DNA of 64,000 nucleotides from Sphingorhabdus contaminans (GTDB lineage: Bacteria > Pseudomonadota > Alphaproteobacteria > Sphingomonadales > Sphingomonadaceae), in the NCBI RefSeq assembly GCF_007280415.1, contig NZ_VKKU01000001.1:1240001-1304000 (forward strand), written 5' to 3'. Below, in pieces: positions 32,612 to 42,864 of this stretch; position 1 is the stretch's first letter, and each line of letters opens with the position of its first letter. A model generated the notes under the pieces. That model was not told the origin of the DNA, made no database searches, and saw only the letters and a list, made by a program, of their open reading frames with translations. A program made the translations under genes and the position numbers.

Positions 32612-34044
32612 CCTTCAAAGCCGTTTATGACTTTAATCTCGAGAAAGTCATGAAGACCCCACTCTCCCCACTCCCTTCCGTTTCCGGATTGCTTATAGCC
32701 TCCGAATGGCGATGCATAATCCTGGCCGGCACCATTAATGCTGACCCCGCCCGCGCGCATCCGGCGGGAAACGCGTCGAGCACGTTCCAGATCGCCACTC
32801 TGCACATAGGCAGCGAGGCCATACGGCGTGTCGTTGGCTATCTCGATCGCGTCAGCCTCATCCTTGAAAGGGATCATTACCAGCACGGGACCAAATACTT
32901 CTTCCTGCGCGATCGTCATCTTATTATGGACGCCTGCAAAAACGGTCGGCTTCACGTAATAGCCACGGTCGAAGCCCTCGGCACGTCCAACGCCGCCCGC
33001 GACGACCTGTGCACCTTCGTCGATACCAATCTGTATGAGGCGCTGTATCTTATCGAACTGCAGCTTACTGACGACGGGACCGAAATGGCGTCCCTTTTCC
33101 ATAGGGTCGCCAAGTTTGGCTGCCTTGGCAACTTCAGCCGCTATCGCAACCGCTTCGTCATAAACCGATGCCTCCACCAGCATACGCGTTGGCGCATTGC
33201 AGGACTGTCCAGCATTTTCAAAACAATGCAACACACCCCGCTTAACCGCAGCGGGCAAGTCGGAGTCAGCAAATACGATGTTGGCTGACTTACCACCGAG
33301 TTCCTGAGACACGCGCTTGACCGTATCGGCAGCCGACTTGGCAACTTGGATTCCCGCCCGGGTAGACCCTGTGAAGGAGATCATGTCGACTTCAGGATGA
33401 CTGGTGAGTGCATCACCAATAGCAGGACCAGTGCCGTGCACCATATTGAAAACGCCTGCCGGAAAACCTGCCTCGTCGATGAATTCAGCAAAAAGCTGGG
33501 CCGATAGCGGAGCAACCTCGCTGGGCTTCAAAATCATCGTGCATCCGGCAACCAAGGCCGGGCCGATTTTTGCAGCGAGCTGGTTTACAGGCCAGTTCCA
33601 CGGTGTGATCAAAACGCATACGCCGATGGGTTCACGGACGAGCCGGGCGTTACTGCCGATCTTGCGCTCCCATTCCATTTCGCGCGCGGCAATGATTGTT
33701 TCTTTTAGGTGACCTGGGCCACATTCGGCCTGAGCATTGTAGGACAGGTCATAAGGCGCGCCCATCTCGGTCGAAATCGCCGTTACCATTTCATCATAGC
33801 GACGTTCAAATATCGCGATCAGCTTTTCGACTAAGGCGATACGCTGATCCAACGTAAGTGCTGCATAGTCATCAAAGGCGGCACGTGCGGCACGGGCGGC
33901 CCGATCCACGTCATCATGCCCGCAGACCGCTACCGTCGCACAGATTTCTTCCGTTGCCGGATTTATTGCCGTCACCAAATCGGTCGACGTGGCCGGAAGA
34001 ACCCATTCGCCGTCTATATAAGATTTCAACACTGCTTCAGACAT
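32608..34044 (-). CDS. NAD(P)-dependent aldehyde dehydrogenase
   Basis: From ATG 34044 (AAGAGAG upstream) the enzyme has 478 residues. Motifs are PWNWPVNQLAAKIGPALVAGC (cofactor binding), FTGSTRAG, the general base Glu in VSQELGGKSANIVF and the nucleophile Cys in FENAGQSCNAPTRML. The length and motifs fit betaine-aldehyde or general aldehyde dehydrogenases. It overlaps the MFS transporter gene by eight bases and the next gene by ATGA. Together with the GMC oxidoreductase gene it could form a two-step alcohol to acid route, for example choline to glycine betaine. Specificity is not readable. Confidence 0.93.
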   Translation of the reverse strand: MSEAVLKSYIDGEWVLPATSTDLVTAINPATEEICATVAVCGHDDVDRAARAARAAFDDYAALTLDQRIALVEKLIAIFERRYDEMVTAISTEMGAPYDLSYNAQAECGPGHLKETIIAAREMEWERKIGSNARLVREPIGVCVLITPWNWPVNQLAAKIGPALVAGCTMILKPSEVAPLSAQLFAEFIDEAGFPAGVFNMVHGTGPAIGDALTSHPEVDMISFTGSTRAGIQVAKSAADTVKRVSQELGGKSANIVFADSDLPAAVKRGVLHCFENAGQSCNAPTRMLVEASVYDEAVAIAAEVAKAAKLGDPMEKGRHFGPVVSKLQFDKIQRLIQIGIDEGAQVVAGGVGRAEGFDRGYYVKPTVFAGVHNKMTIAQEEVFGPVLVMIPFKDEADAIEIANDTPYGLAAYVQSGDLERARRVSRRMRAGGVSINGAGQDYASPFGGYKQSGNGREWGEWGLHDFLEIKVINGFEG

Positions 34045-35344
34045 AGCCGCATGCTCTCTTCTGATCTTCGATAATATATTTCTCGGCACGCCAATAATGC
34101 CAAGCGGCCCACAAGCCGGTAGGCGCCAAAATCAGTTGGGCCAAACGCAACGAATCGGCATCGGCACCCGAGGGTCCTGCAAAAAAGTCACTGAGCGACC
34201 CGACGATCCAGGGGGCAACAATGAGGTTCAGTAGATTTGCAATCAGAAGCGAAATCGCGATCGCCATTGCCCGCATTTTTGGTGCTGCAAGATTTTGACA
34301 TAAAGCCATTGCCGGACCGATGTAGAAATAGATCGCGGGGATGAAGAGCCACCACATAAACTTTGCGAAAGCTAGGTCATGTGTATAATATGCTAGAAAC
34401 GATGGCAGGGTAGCAACAGCCGTCACGACAGCCAAAAGTCGGGAGATTTTGCGTGGGTCCGTATAGCTGGGCCGTGCAACAACATAGGCTGTAATTAGCG
34501 AAGCGCCGATCCCACCGACGAGATAGATTTCACCCAGCAATGACCCGGCCGCGCCCTCGTCCATTCCATAGGTGCGTTGAAGAAAGAGAGGCGTGAACCA
34601 CATTAGCCCCCAGCCCCAAAACGCCGAAAGTCCGGCACCGGTCATGGCATGTACTGCTGATTTTTGCGACCATATGAACTTTAACGTTTCCATGACGGTC
34701 GGCGCTTTTTCTTCATCAACAATATCCAGTCGGCCACGCTTGGGTTCTTTAATGGTCACCATGATGATAAGCGCCAGCAAGATACCGGGAATTCCCAGAA
34801 CCATAAAAGCCGAGCGCCAGCCGTGAATTGTTGATACCATACCTGCGATATCGGTTCCTAACCACGCTCCGATAGGTGCACCCAGTGCGAATACCGTCAT
34901 AGCCATTGAACGTCGGTTTGCTGGAAAATAGTCGGCAATAATGGAGTTGCACGCAGGTGTGCCGCCCGCCTCACCAATGCCCACACCAATCCGTGCCAAC
35001 AGCAAATCAATGTAACCACGGGTAAAACCAGTCAGAGCTGTCATGAACGACCATACAGCGACCGATGCCGCCAGCAGGTTTCGGCGATTTGTGCGATCAC
35101 AGAGCCAGGAAAGCGGTATCCCCATGGTAACATAGAACAGCGCCAGAGGTATCCCCAACGATGCTGCTCCTGTGTCTGTAAGGTTCAGTTCATCGCTGAT
35201 AGGGCCAAGTAGGGTCGACAGAACATAACGGTCCGCGATACTTATCGTATAAACCAGCATCATGATAATGAGGACGTACCACCTCTGTCCCAATGTCGAG
35301 ACTTCGTCGGCATTGACCGGTGTGGTCGGTGCATTACTCGCCAT
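34037..35344 (-). CDS. MFS transporter
   Basis: The 435-residue protein has 12 predicted membrane helices. The TM2-3 loop motif (GIPLSWLCDRTNRRNLL) and GIGEAGGTPACNSIIADYFP match the MFS spinster/hexuronate-like group. GGGGAGAGAATA precedes the start codon closely. It lies in the run TPR-sulfotransferase, MFS, ALDH, enolase-superfamily, GMC on one strand and is probably the inner-membrane importer for the substrate handled by those enzymes, or an exporter of a product. Substrate unknown. Confidence 0.92.
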   Translation of the reverse strand: MASNAPTTPVNADEVSTLGQRWYVLIIMMLVYTISIADRYVLSTLLGPISDELNLTDTGAASLGIPLALFYVTMGIPLSWLCDRTNRRNLLAASVAVWSFMTALTGFTRGYIDLLLARIGVGIGEAGGTPACNSIIADYFPANRRSMAMTVFALGAPIGAWLGTDIAGMVSTIHGWRSAFMVLGIPGILLALIIMVTIKEPKRGRLDIVDEEKAPTVMETLKFIWSQKSAVHAMTGAGLSAFWGWGLMWFTPLFLQRTYGMDEGAAGSLLGEIYLVGGIGASLITAYVVARPSYTDPRKISRLLAVVTAVATLPSFLAYYTHDLAFAKFMWWLFIPAIYFYIGPAMALCQNLAAPKMRAMAIAISLLIANLLNLIVAPWIVGSLSDFFAGPSGADADSLRLAQLILAPTGLWAAWHYWRAEKYIIEDQKRACGYV

Positions 35345-35357
35345 TATTCTCTCCCCC

Positions 35358-37364
35358 TCAGGTAGATGCCAATTGCGGCCCTAATATTGTACGTAATGGG
35401 TCAAGGTGGTTGCTGAAATGCTCCCATTGATCCACGCCGCTTTTAAAAATCGGTTGGCGCACCTGTTCCGAGCTCGCTGTACGGACAGCACGCTCGGTCT
35501 GGTGAAAATTGATGCAAGCGTCTTCGAAGGGAAGCTCGCAATAATTGAGAAGTCGGCGGACTTGCGTTTCAAGGTCGGCGACAACATCTTCGTAACGGAC
35601 ACGCAGGATTTTGCCCGGCAGAACTTGATCCCAATGGTCCATCAGGTCGACATAGTCCCGATAATATTGCCCGACTTCATTCAGACCGTAAGTGAACTCC
35701 TGTCCTTCTGCGAAAAGCTGTTTGAAACCCGAAAAACAGCACCCCATGGCACCGCGCCGCGCATCAATGATTTTCGCATTGGGCAAAATCATGTGGATCA
35801 GCCCTATATGACGAAAGTTGTTTGGCATTTTATCAATGAAATAGGGTGTGCCTTCCTTGCGATAAACGCGTGTATCGCGGATAAACTCTTCACCAAATTG
35901 AAGTAAATTTTCTGGCGTCAGGTTGCCCAGATTACCTGGATATTCGGGTTCTTCGCCCACCAACCGTTGCCGATCCAAGCGATAGGCAAGCGCGAAAATG
36001 TTCGGTAACTCCATCGTGCCTTCGACCTGACTATGTGAAGCCAATATCTGCTCTAGCAAAGTCGAACCAGCACGCGGCAATCCAACGATGAAAATAGGAT
36101 CGCGCGCCGGGCAACCTGCGCCGGAATGGCGTTCCAGCAGTTCGGCAGTTACCAAGTCACGCTGCAATTGCATTTCTTTGGTCAGCCGCGCGGGATCATA
36201 TTTCAGCTCTTCGCGTTTCAGGCGGTTTCCACGTTCATAATATTCAAATGAACGGTCATATTCGCCCCTGTCTTCCAACGCCTTTCCTAAGGCAAAGCAA
36301 AGGTGGTAACGGTCATCCAATGCTGTCACGGGTGACGCTTCGCGTGCCTGCATCTGTGCAATTTCATCGTCGGTGAAACGGTAAGTTTTAAGATTGGCCA
36401 GACTCCAGAATGCATCTCCGCAATCAGGCCTAGCTTCATAAGCCCGGCGATAGGCCGAAATAGCATCCTCCTGCCGGCCGACTGTTTTTAGCGCATGTCC
36501 ATATGTCAGGTTGATTCCAGGATTGTTCGGCATGGAACCTAGCAGTGCTTCATAAACGAGCATCGCTTGGTCGAAATTGCCCACCGCCAGATTCTCGTTG
36601 GCGAAAAGCATTTCAAATTCCGGATTACCCGGCTCTTTTTCCCGCAATTCCGAAGCTTCGGCGAGAGCCTGTTCAAACTTCTGCCGTTTGCGTAAAACCT
36701 TCACATAATCGAAATGCGCGCTGACATTTTCAGGCTCCAGAACCTTGCATGATTCAAGCAGGAACTCCGCTTCGTCATATGCATTGAATTTCATGCCAAT
36801 CTCGGCGAGCAACCGCATTGCCTCAATATGATGTCCGTTGCGTTGCAAAAAAGCACGGCAAAGCTGTTCTGCTTTGAAAATGCGCCCTTCCTGAATGAAG
36901 CTGGCCACGCTCAACAATTCAGGTGGCAATTGGGAAAGATGCGTAAATTGTGCACGAGCAAAATCAGCCGGACCATCGCGACCCGCAGCACCGTGCATCT
37001 CGCTCAGCATTCGCCAACTCGCCACCAGAGCACCATTGTGCGTTACTGCGCGCTGGTAGGCCGCGATGGCATCTTCACGCCGCCCGCTGTCCCGCAGACA
37101 ATGTCCCCGTTCCTGCCAGGCCCGGCCATAGGTCGGATCGATGGCAATAAGTTGATCCAGCGTCGCAAGCGCCGCCGGGATATCCCGCGTCATCCTCTGG
37201 GCCACTGACAAAGTATATAGTGCATCAATATTTTCCGGCGCGGTGCCGAGCACCTGACGGCATGCAGCCATTGCTTCTGCCATCCGAGCATTTTGCAAAT
37301 GCGTTCGCGCTTCGCGCAAAGTCGCGTCGATTGTTTCCGGCGAAGCCTCCGCCAATATTGTCAC
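35358..37364 (-). CDS. TPR-repeat sulfotransferase
   Basis: The 668-residue protein has about ten TPR-like repeats in the first 400 residues (AWQERGHCLRDSGRREDAIAAYQRA is a clear one). A sulfotransferase domain follows, with the PAPS 5'-phosphosulfate loop IFIVGLPRAGSTLLEQIL and IIDARRGAMGCC as the 3'-phosphate-binding strand. Such fusions are frequent next to TonB receptors in sphingomonads. A GTG start with a perfect AGGAGGT just upstream fixes the N-terminus. The acceptor is unknown; it may sulfate a surface or extracellular molecule. It follows the TonB receptor gene after a strong hairpin, so some read-through or a separate promoter is required. Confidence 0.87.
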   Translation of the reverse strand: MTILAEASPETIDATLREARTHLQNARMAEAMAACRQVLGTAPENIDALYTLSVAQRMTRDIPAALATLDQLIAIDPTYGRAWQERGHCLRDSGRREDAIAAYQRAVTHNGALVASWRMLSEMHGAAGRDGPADFARAQFTHLSQLPPELLSVASFIQEGRIFKAEQLCRAFLQRNGHHIEAMRLLAEIGMKFNAYDEAEFLLESCKVLEPENVSAHFDYVKVLRKRQKFEQALAEASELREKEPGNPEFEMLFANENLAVGNFDQAMLVYEALLGSMPNNPGINLTYGHALKTVGRQEDAISAYRRAYEARPDCGDAFWSLANLKTYRFTDDEIAQMQAREASPVTALDDRYHLCFALGKALEDRGEYDRSFEYYERGNRLKREELKYDPARLTKEMQLQRDLVTAELLERHSGAGCPARDPIFIVGLPRAGSTLLEQILASHSQVEGTMELPNIFALAYRLDRQRLVGEEPEYPGNLGNLTPENLLQFGEEFIRDTRVYRKEGTPYFIDKMPNNFRHIGLIHMILPNAKIIDARRGAMGCCFSGFKQLFAEGQEFTYGLNEVGQYYRDYVDLMDHWDQVLPGKILRVRYEDVVADLETQVRRLLNYCELPFEDACINFHQTERAVRTASSEQVRQPIFKSGVDQWEHFSNHLDPLRTILGPQLAST

Positions 37365-37447
37365 ACGACCTCCTGTGTAGTGACGAACAGTGGTGGGATT
37401 ACTGCCGCACTTCGTGCATCGGACGCAATGCCGAAATGGGATTGTGA

Positions 37448-37478
37448 CGGGGCATCTGCATTTTTAGCAGATGCCCCG
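37448..37478 (-). terminator. strong hairpin after the TonB-dependent receptor gene
   Basis: CGGGGCATCTGC and GCAGATGCCCCG form a perfect 12-bp stem around a 7-nt loop, starting 10 nt after the receptor stop on the minus strand. No U tract follows on that strand. It probably ends or stabilises the receptor transcript and limits read-through into the sulfotransferase gene. Confidence 0.65.
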
Positions 37479-37487
37479 ACCTTGTCG

Positions 37488-40193
37488 TCAGATCTTGTAA
37501 GAGAAACGAAGACCAATTGTACGTGGCCGTGACGTTGTTGTCCGCAGCTCACCGTCATTGCCACTCTTATAAAGTTCGGGCCGTTCATCGGTCAGATTGT
37601 CACCAAAAAGCTCAATCCTCCATTCATCCTTCGACACGCCGAAGGCGGCCGAGAAGGTAGCGTAGGAATCAAGCTCCTGTGCCGCCTGAATGGGCGCAAT
37701 CACATCACCCGGACGGACGAGGACGCCGTTATAAGTTACCGGAATCGACGGGGCATATCCGAGTGTAGGGTTGGATGCCTGATACCGGATGTCGACATTG
37801 TCGATAACGTCCGAGATGCTCTTGCCCACATAATGGAACCCGACTTGCGCGAACGGAGCGAGGCCTGATGCCAGTTCCTTCTCCCAGAAAAGCCGGGCAT
37901 TGAACTGGAACTTGGGGCTCAGTGCGAGCGGTCCGCCCAAAGGACGCAAGACCTGCGTATTCTTGCGATATTTGGTCAACTCGGAGTCGTTATACGAGAA
38001 TGCACTGTTCAAAGTGAGTTCGTCGGTTGCACGCCAGGTAATATCGCCTTCAAGCCCCCGAATACGCGCATCAACCAGGTTGGTGGTGAATGTCTGGTTC
38101 GAGATGTTCTGGTCGAATACGGTAATCTGGATGTTGCTCCAGTCGATCTGGTATGCGGCAACATTAACCTGCAGACTACGATTCAGCAGCGCAAACTTAC
38201 CACCGATTTCGTAGTTTTTCACCTTATCAGGCACATAGGTGCCCAAGCGGACGAAGTCTGCGTTCGTCGGGCAGATCGCACTTGGGACGCGGCAAGGACG
38301 ACGGTTAAAGCCACCCGGACGGAAGCCATCCGAATAGGTTGCATAAACCAGCGAACCATCGCCGATACGATAGGTCAGGTTACCTTTGAACAAAACGCCG
38401 GTGTATTTCGCAGGCGAAGCATCGGCATAAAGCTGGTTCAGGTTTGCACTGACATTGTAGAAGGCCGGCGGCGTTGCCGATGGCGAATAAGTGCCGGTCG
38501 CAGGGTTATACACCCCACGTGCTCCACCGAAGCTGCCATTGGACGACCCGTTAATGGATGCCTTCTCATTATAGTAACGCAGACCGCCGGTAAGGGTCAG
38601 TTTTTCCGGGATGATATCGAAGGAAGCTTCACCATAAGCGGCGAACTGTTTGTCCTTACGCTGGATATCGTTGAAGAAGCCGACCTTAACCGGACGTACA
38701 CTGGTGTCATTTGCGTTGACCGACGCGTTTGGCGCACGGCGGTAGATGAAGCCGGCGGCTTCCTGCAGATAGGACCAGTCGGTGTTGTCGAACAATTTAT
38801 TATTGTCGTAGAACAAACCAAATGTACCGCGGAGCCGTTTGTCGGCAGGGGTCGTAATCCGGAATTCCTGCGTGAAGCGCTTTGTCCGGTTACGAACCTG
38901 ATAGCTCTTGTTCGGAGCGTAGCAGGTGTTGCCGATGTTCCCGTTATATGCAGCGGTATAATATACGCCGCGATCGCATTCATAATAGGGCAAATACAGA
39001 CCGATGTTCGAGTAACCGGCATAGTCGGCAACCTGAGTTGCACGATGGTTCATATATGAACCGGTGTAAATCAGATCGAGCGCGCCCAGACGTCCGTTGA
39101 TCGTAAGTGTCGAAAGGTCAACCTTGTCACGCAACGAGTTTTCGTTGAATTTCGTGACCTTCAAATCGCCGACGTCAGGCTCAAAATCGAACACGCCGTC
39201 GGTGTCCAGCTCCTGGCGGACGTGCATGAGGTCAAGCGACCAGTCATCAGTGACCTTCCAGGTCAGCGCGAGACGCCCGCCGCGATAGGTCGCATCGTTA
39301 TAGTTCTTTTCAACGAACTTGTCGTTGTTGATCACTTGCCGGGTCGGCGGCGTATAGAGGCTGCCGGTGCAGTTCGGAACAGCAGTAGTAGCCGTTGCCT
39401 GACAGGACTGGATAGCCCGCATAACGAGAAGTGGGTTACCTGTTGGCAACCGGCCTGCAATACCGACATTTCCGTTAAACGGCATTTGGAATGTGCCGGG
39501 GACGTTGTCGATGTAACCGCCCTGCCGATCGGTATAGAATACGGCACGCAGTGCAAGCTTGTCCTTGATGATCGGCACGTTGATAAAGGCGTCGCCGGCT
39601 ACGCTTTCGTCACCGCTTTTGGTGAATGCATAGCTGGCGTTGAAGCCGGCATGAAACTCGCTCGTGTCCGGCTTGTTGGTGATGTACCGAACGGCACCAC
39701 CCATGGCGCTTGCACCAAATAGGGTGCCCTGCGGACCGGCAAGCACTTCGACGCGCTGCAGGTCAACGGCATAGAGGTCAAGGTTACGACCAACGAGCGA
39801 AGCCGGCGCATCATTTACATAGAGCGCCACGGTCGGTTGTGCACCAGCAGTACCGGCAATCTGAAGGCCGGGAGAGTCCGTCGATAGTCCGCGGATAAAG
39901 ATCGAAGAGGCACCCGGGCCGCGCGAAGCCGAGCGCACGTTAGGCAGATATTCAATCAGCTTGTCGAACTTGGTGATGTTGAGATCGCCCAAGGTATCAC
40001 CGCCCAGTGCTGTAATCGCAAGAGGAACCCTGTTTGCAGATTCTTCACGCCTCGTCGCGGTGACGACGATGTCTTCGATGCCACGATCGTTTTCTTCGGC
40101 CGCTTGCTGTGCAAAGGCCGGTGCGGCACCTGCACCGGCACCAAGCGATGCAAGCACAATCGCCGCAGTCGATATCTTTAAATAGGTTTTCAA
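37488..40193 (-). CDS. TonB-dependent outer membrane receptor
   Basis: The 901-residue receptor starts at TTG 40193, supported by GAGGGG seven bases upstream; an earlier in-frame start would add a non-signal-like extension. A signal peptide (KTYLKISTAAIVLASLGAGAGAAPAFAQQ) precedes a TonB-box-like IEDIVVTATRR, a plug domain (NVPLAITALGGDTL-like, ending with GTLFGASAMGGAVRYI) and a 22-stranded barrel closing with RTIGLRFSYKI. Energised import of a substrate across the outer membrane, probably the nutrient processed by the adjacent genes, is likely. The ligand (a methylated amine, sulfated compound or iron chelate) is not readable. Confidence 0.94.
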   Translation of the reverse strand: MKTYLKISTAAIVLASLGAGAGAAPAFAQQAAEENDRGIEDIVVTATRREESANRVPLAITALGGDTLGDLNITKFDKLIEYLPNVRSASRGPGASSIFIRGLSTDSPGLQIAGTAGAQPTVALYVNDAPASLVGRNLDLYAVDLQRVEVLAGPQGTLFGASAMGGAVRYITNKPDTSEFHAGFNASYAFTKSGDESVAGDAFINVPIIKDKLALRAVFYTDRQGGYIDNVPGTFQMPFNGNVGIAGRLPTGNPLLVMRAIQSCQATATTAVPNCTGSLYTPPTRQVINNDKFVEKNYNDATYRGGRLALTWKVTDDWSLDLMHVRQELDTDGVFDFEPDVGDLKVTKFNENSLRDKVDLSTLTINGRLGALDLIYTGSYMNHRATQVADYAGYSNIGLYLPYYECDRGVYYTAAYNGNIGNTCYAPNKSYQVRNRTKRFTQEFRITTPADKRLRGTFGLFYDNNKLFDNTDWSYLQEAAGFIYRRAPNASVNANDTSVRPVKVGFFNDIQRKDKQFAAYGEASFDIIPEKLTLTGGLRYYNEKASINGSSNGSFGGARGVYNPATGTYSPSATPPAFYNVSANLNQLYADASPAKYTGVLFKGNLTYRIGDGSLVYATYSDGFRPGGFNRRPCRVPSAICPTNADFVRLGTYVPDKVKNYEIGGKFALLNRSLQVNVAAYQIDWSNIQITVFDQNISNQTFTTNLVDARIRGLEGDITWRATDELTLNSAFSYNDSELTKYRKNTQVLRPLGGPLALSPKFQFNARLFWEKELASGLAPFAQVGFHYVGKSISDVIDNVDIRYQASNPTLGYAPSIPVTYNGVLVRPGDVIAPIQAAQELDSYATFSAAFGVSKDEWRIELFGDNLTDERPELYKSGNDGELRTTTSRPRTIGLRFSYKI

Positions 40194-40280
40194 TTTTCTT
40201 CCCCTCAACCATCCCCCGGCAATGCGGGGTTTGCAAATCTCCGCAGGCAGACTGAAACTGGAGTCCCCCTCAAGCAACTG

Positions 40281-40322
40281 ACCAAATTTTCATGATTGGT
40301 AAAATAAATTCCGTGATCAATC
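40281..40322. promoter_or_regulatory. candidate LysR-type half-sites between receptor and purU
   Basis: ACCAA-N10-TTGGT (40281-40300) overlaps GATTGGTA and GATCAATC, separated by 13 bases (40294-40322). The latter half-sites resemble the GATTGATA/TATCAATC arms at 26840-26858. The site sits in the 230-nt divergent region of the receptor and the purU operon and may be a shared operator. Confidence 0.35.
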
Positions 40323-40423
40323 ACATCATCTACATGTTGCGATTAGAAGGGCTAATATATGCGTCAGGATATAGATAGCGCGCAAAGGCGGCGCTAGGCG
40401 GTCACCGGATTGAGAGGGTATAG

Positions 40424-41287
40424 ATGATGGTGCAAACGGGGGCAGACTTTGTTCTTCTAATAGCTTGCGAAGACCGCAAGGGCATTGTTGCCGCAGTGGC
40501 CAACTCCATTGCAAGTCAGGACTGCAACATCATCGAAAGCTCTCAATATGGCGACGCCAGTACCGGCCGCTTCTTCATGCGTGTTGCTATCTCCTGTCCG
40601 GAAGACATGACGTCGGAACGTTTTACTTCTGCATTTCTTCCAGTGGCCACTGCCTTTCGCCTTGACTGGCGGATTTATGACCTGCGTAAAAAGCTGCGTG
40701 CGATGATCATGGTCAGCCAGGGCGGTCACTGCCTGAATGATCTTTTATACCGGACGTCGACCAAAAGGCTGCCGATGGAGGTGACCAGCATCGTATCCAA
40801 CCATATGACTTGGAAACGCCGCGCTGACCATGAAGGTATCAACTTTCATCATTTGCCAATCACACCCGAAAACAAGCTGGAGCAAGAAGCCAAATTGCTT
40901 GCTATGGTGGAAGAGCAGCAGGTCGATCTGATCATCTTGGCGCGTTACATGCAGGTTCTATCCGACCAGCTGTGCCGGAAGCTGGACGGACGTGTCATCA
41001 ATATCCACCACAGCTTCCTGCCCGGTTTCAAAGGCGCAAAACCTTACCATCGCGCTTATGAACGTGGGGTCAAAATGGTCGGGGCGACAGCACATTATGT
41101 CACTCCCGATCTGGATGAAGGACCCATTATCACGCAGGATGTGTCCGTCGTCGATCATGCCGATACCGTCGAGGACCTCATTGCTCAAGGTCAGGATACC
41201 GAAAGCCGAGTTCTGGCACGCGCCGTCAAGTTACATCTGGAACACCGCGTTATGCTGAACGGAAACCGCACAATTGTTTTCAAATAG
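40424..41287 (+). CDS. purU: formyltetrahydrofolate deformylase
   Basis: The 287-residue enzyme has an N-terminal ACT-like domain ([21 protein letters not shown]) and a formyltransferase-like domain with [25 protein letters not shown] and GPIITQDV, where the His and Asp are catalytic. PurU hydrolyses 10-formyl-THF to formate plus THF. It is the first gene of a plus-strand run with formaldehyde and formate dehydrogenases, so its role here is most likely C1 dissimilation: THF-bound methylene from DMGDH/sarcosine oxidation, after conversion to 10-formyl-THF, is released as formate. GAGAGGG precedes the start. Confidence 0.95.
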   Translation: MMVQTGADFVLLIACEDRKGIVAAVANSIASQDCNIIESSQYGDASTGRFFMRVAISCPEDMTSERFTSAFLPVATAFRLDWRIYDLRKKLRAMIMVSQGGHCLNDLLYRTSTKRLPMEVTSIVSNHMTWKRRADHEGINFHHLPITPENKLEQEAKLLAMVEEQQVDLIILARYMQVLSDQLCRKLDGRVINIHHSFLPGFKGAKPYHRAYERGVKMVGATAHYVTPDLDEGPIITQDVSVVDHADTVEDLIAQGQDTESRVLARAVKLHLEHRVMLNGNRTIVFK

Positions 41288-41343
41288 TTGAATCGCGTTT
41301 ATGCAAATATGAAACTGCATTATTCGAATTGGAGAAGACCGAA

Positions 41344-42453
41344 ATGAAGACCCGCGCTGCCGTAGCTTTTGAAGCGAAGAAGCCATTGGAGATTGTCGAG
41401 CTGGATCTCGAAGGACCTAAGCCGGGCGAGGTTTTGGTTGAGATTATGGCGACTGGTATTTGCCATACGGATGCCTACACGCTCGATGGACTGGACAGCG
41501 AAGGTCTTTTCCCCAGCGTTTTAGGACATGAAGGTGCAGGTATCGTGCGCGAAGTGGGTGCGGGCGTCACCAGTGTAAAACCCGGCGATCACGTCATTCC
41601 GCTTTACACCCCCGAATGTGGCAAGTGCAAAACCTGCCTGTCAGGTAAGTCAAACCTGTGCACGGCGATCCGCGCAACGCAGGGCAAGGGTTTGATGCCA
41701 GACGGGACAACACGGTTCAGCTATAAAGGACAACCGATCTACCATTATATGGGATGCTCAACCTTTTCGAATTTTACGGTTTTACCGGAAATTGCTGTTG
41801 CGAAGATCCGTGACGACGCGCCTTTCCAGACAAGTTGCTATATCGGCTGCGGCGTGACGACGGGCGTAGGCGCTGTCACAAATACCGCAAAGGTCCAGCC
41901 GGGCGACAATGTGATCGTCTTCGGCTTGGGCGGCATCGGTTTGAACGTGCTGCAGGGCGCAAAAATGGCTGGAGCCAACATGATTGTCGGCGTCGACATC
42001 AATCCGGCGCGTGAAGAATGGGGCAAGAAATTCGGTATGACCCACTTCGTCAATCCCAATGATGTCGAAGGCGACATTGTCCAGCATCTAGTCGCGCTGA
42101 CGGACGGTGGAGCGGAATATACGTTCGACTGCACAGGTAACACTACAGTGATGCGGCAGGCACTCGAAGCATGCCACCGCGGTTGGGGCACGAGCATCAT
42201 CATCGGTGTCGCCGAAGCTGGCAAAGAAATCAGCACACGTCCGTTCCAACTTGTTACCGGCCGCAACTGGCGCGGGACAGCCTTTGGCGGGGCTAAGGGC
42301 CGCACGGATGTCCCGAAAATTGTGGATCTCTATATGGACGGAACGATCCAGATCGATCCAATGATCACGCATGTTCTGTCGCTTGATGAAATCAACAAAG
42401 GCTTCGACCTTATGCATGCCGGAGAAAGCATCCGAAGCGTCGTCGTTTACTGA
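41344..42453 (+). CDS. frmA: S-(hydroxymethyl)glutathione dehydrogenase (class III ADH)
   Basis: From ATG 41344 (GGAGAAG upstream) the enzyme has 369 residues. [17 protein letters not shown], the catalytic-zinc Cys40 region, GHEGAGIV, and the structural zinc cluster [15 protein letters not shown] are all present; [19 protein letters not shown] binds NAD. It oxidises the spontaneous formaldehyde-glutathione adduct to S-formylglutathione, removing formaldehyde from the Rieske and demethylation steps. The fdsG start follows directly on its stop codon. No S-formylglutathione hydrolase gene is in the window. Confidence 0.95.
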   Translation: MKTRAAVAFEAKKPLEIVELDLEGPKPGEVLVEIMATGICHTDAYTLDGLDSEGLFPSVLGHEGAGIVREVGAGVTSVKPGDHVIPLYTPECGKCKTCLSGKSNLCTAIRATQGKGLMPDGTTRFSYKGQPIYHYMGCSTFSNFTVLPEIAVAKIRDDAPFQTSCYIGCGVTTGVGAVTNTAKVQPGDNVIVFGLGGIGLNVLQGAKMAGANMIVGVDINPAREEWGKKFGMTHFVNPNDVEGDIVQHLVALTDGGAEYTFDCTGNTTVMRQALEACHRGWGTSIIIGVAEAGKEISTRPFQLVTGRNWRGTAFGGAKGRTDVPKIVDLYMDGTIQIDPMITHVLSLDEINKGFDLMHAGESIRSVVVY

Positions 42454-42864
42454 ATGGGTTCGCTAGCCGACATTCTGGCCGAACATGCAGGGCGCGAAGG
42501 CGCGTTGCTTCCCATTTTGCATGATGTGCAGAAAATATACGGCCATGTCAGCGAAGATGCGATGCGGGAGATTGCCCACGCCCTGAATTTGACCCGCGCC
42601 GAGGTCTATGGTGTAGTCAGTTTCTATCACGATTTCCGAACAGAGGCAGAAACTCGACCTGTTCTGAAGCTCTGCCGCGCAGAAGCCTGCAAAGCAAGGG
42701 GTGTGGAGGCATTGGTTTCGGTTGCAGAGGACCAAACCCGCGTCAAGGTTGAGCCTGTCTATTGCCTTGGACTTTGCTCCGTAGGTCCTGCCGCACTGGT
42801 TGGTAAAACTGTGCACGCTCGTTTGGATAGCACGCGGCTCACGGCATTGCTGGCCAACCTATGA
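42454..42864 (+). CDS. fdsG: NAD-dependent formate dehydrogenase gamma subunit
   Basis: The 136-residue protein has the NuoE-like thioredoxin fold with [2Fe-2S] ligands in KLCRAEACKARG and YCLGLCSVGPA, and LPILHDVQKIYGHVS near the N-terminus. It passes electrons between the FMN/NADH subunit and the molybdenum subunit of the soluble Fds complex. It overlaps fdsB by four bases and directly follows the adh stop codon. Confidence 0.94.
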   Translation: MGSLADILAEHAGREGALLPILHDVQKIYGHVSEDAMREIAHALNLTRAEVYGVVSFYHDFRTEAETRPVLKLCRAEACKARGVEALVSVAEDQTRVKVEPVYCLGLCSVGPAALVGKTVHARLDSTRLTALLANL

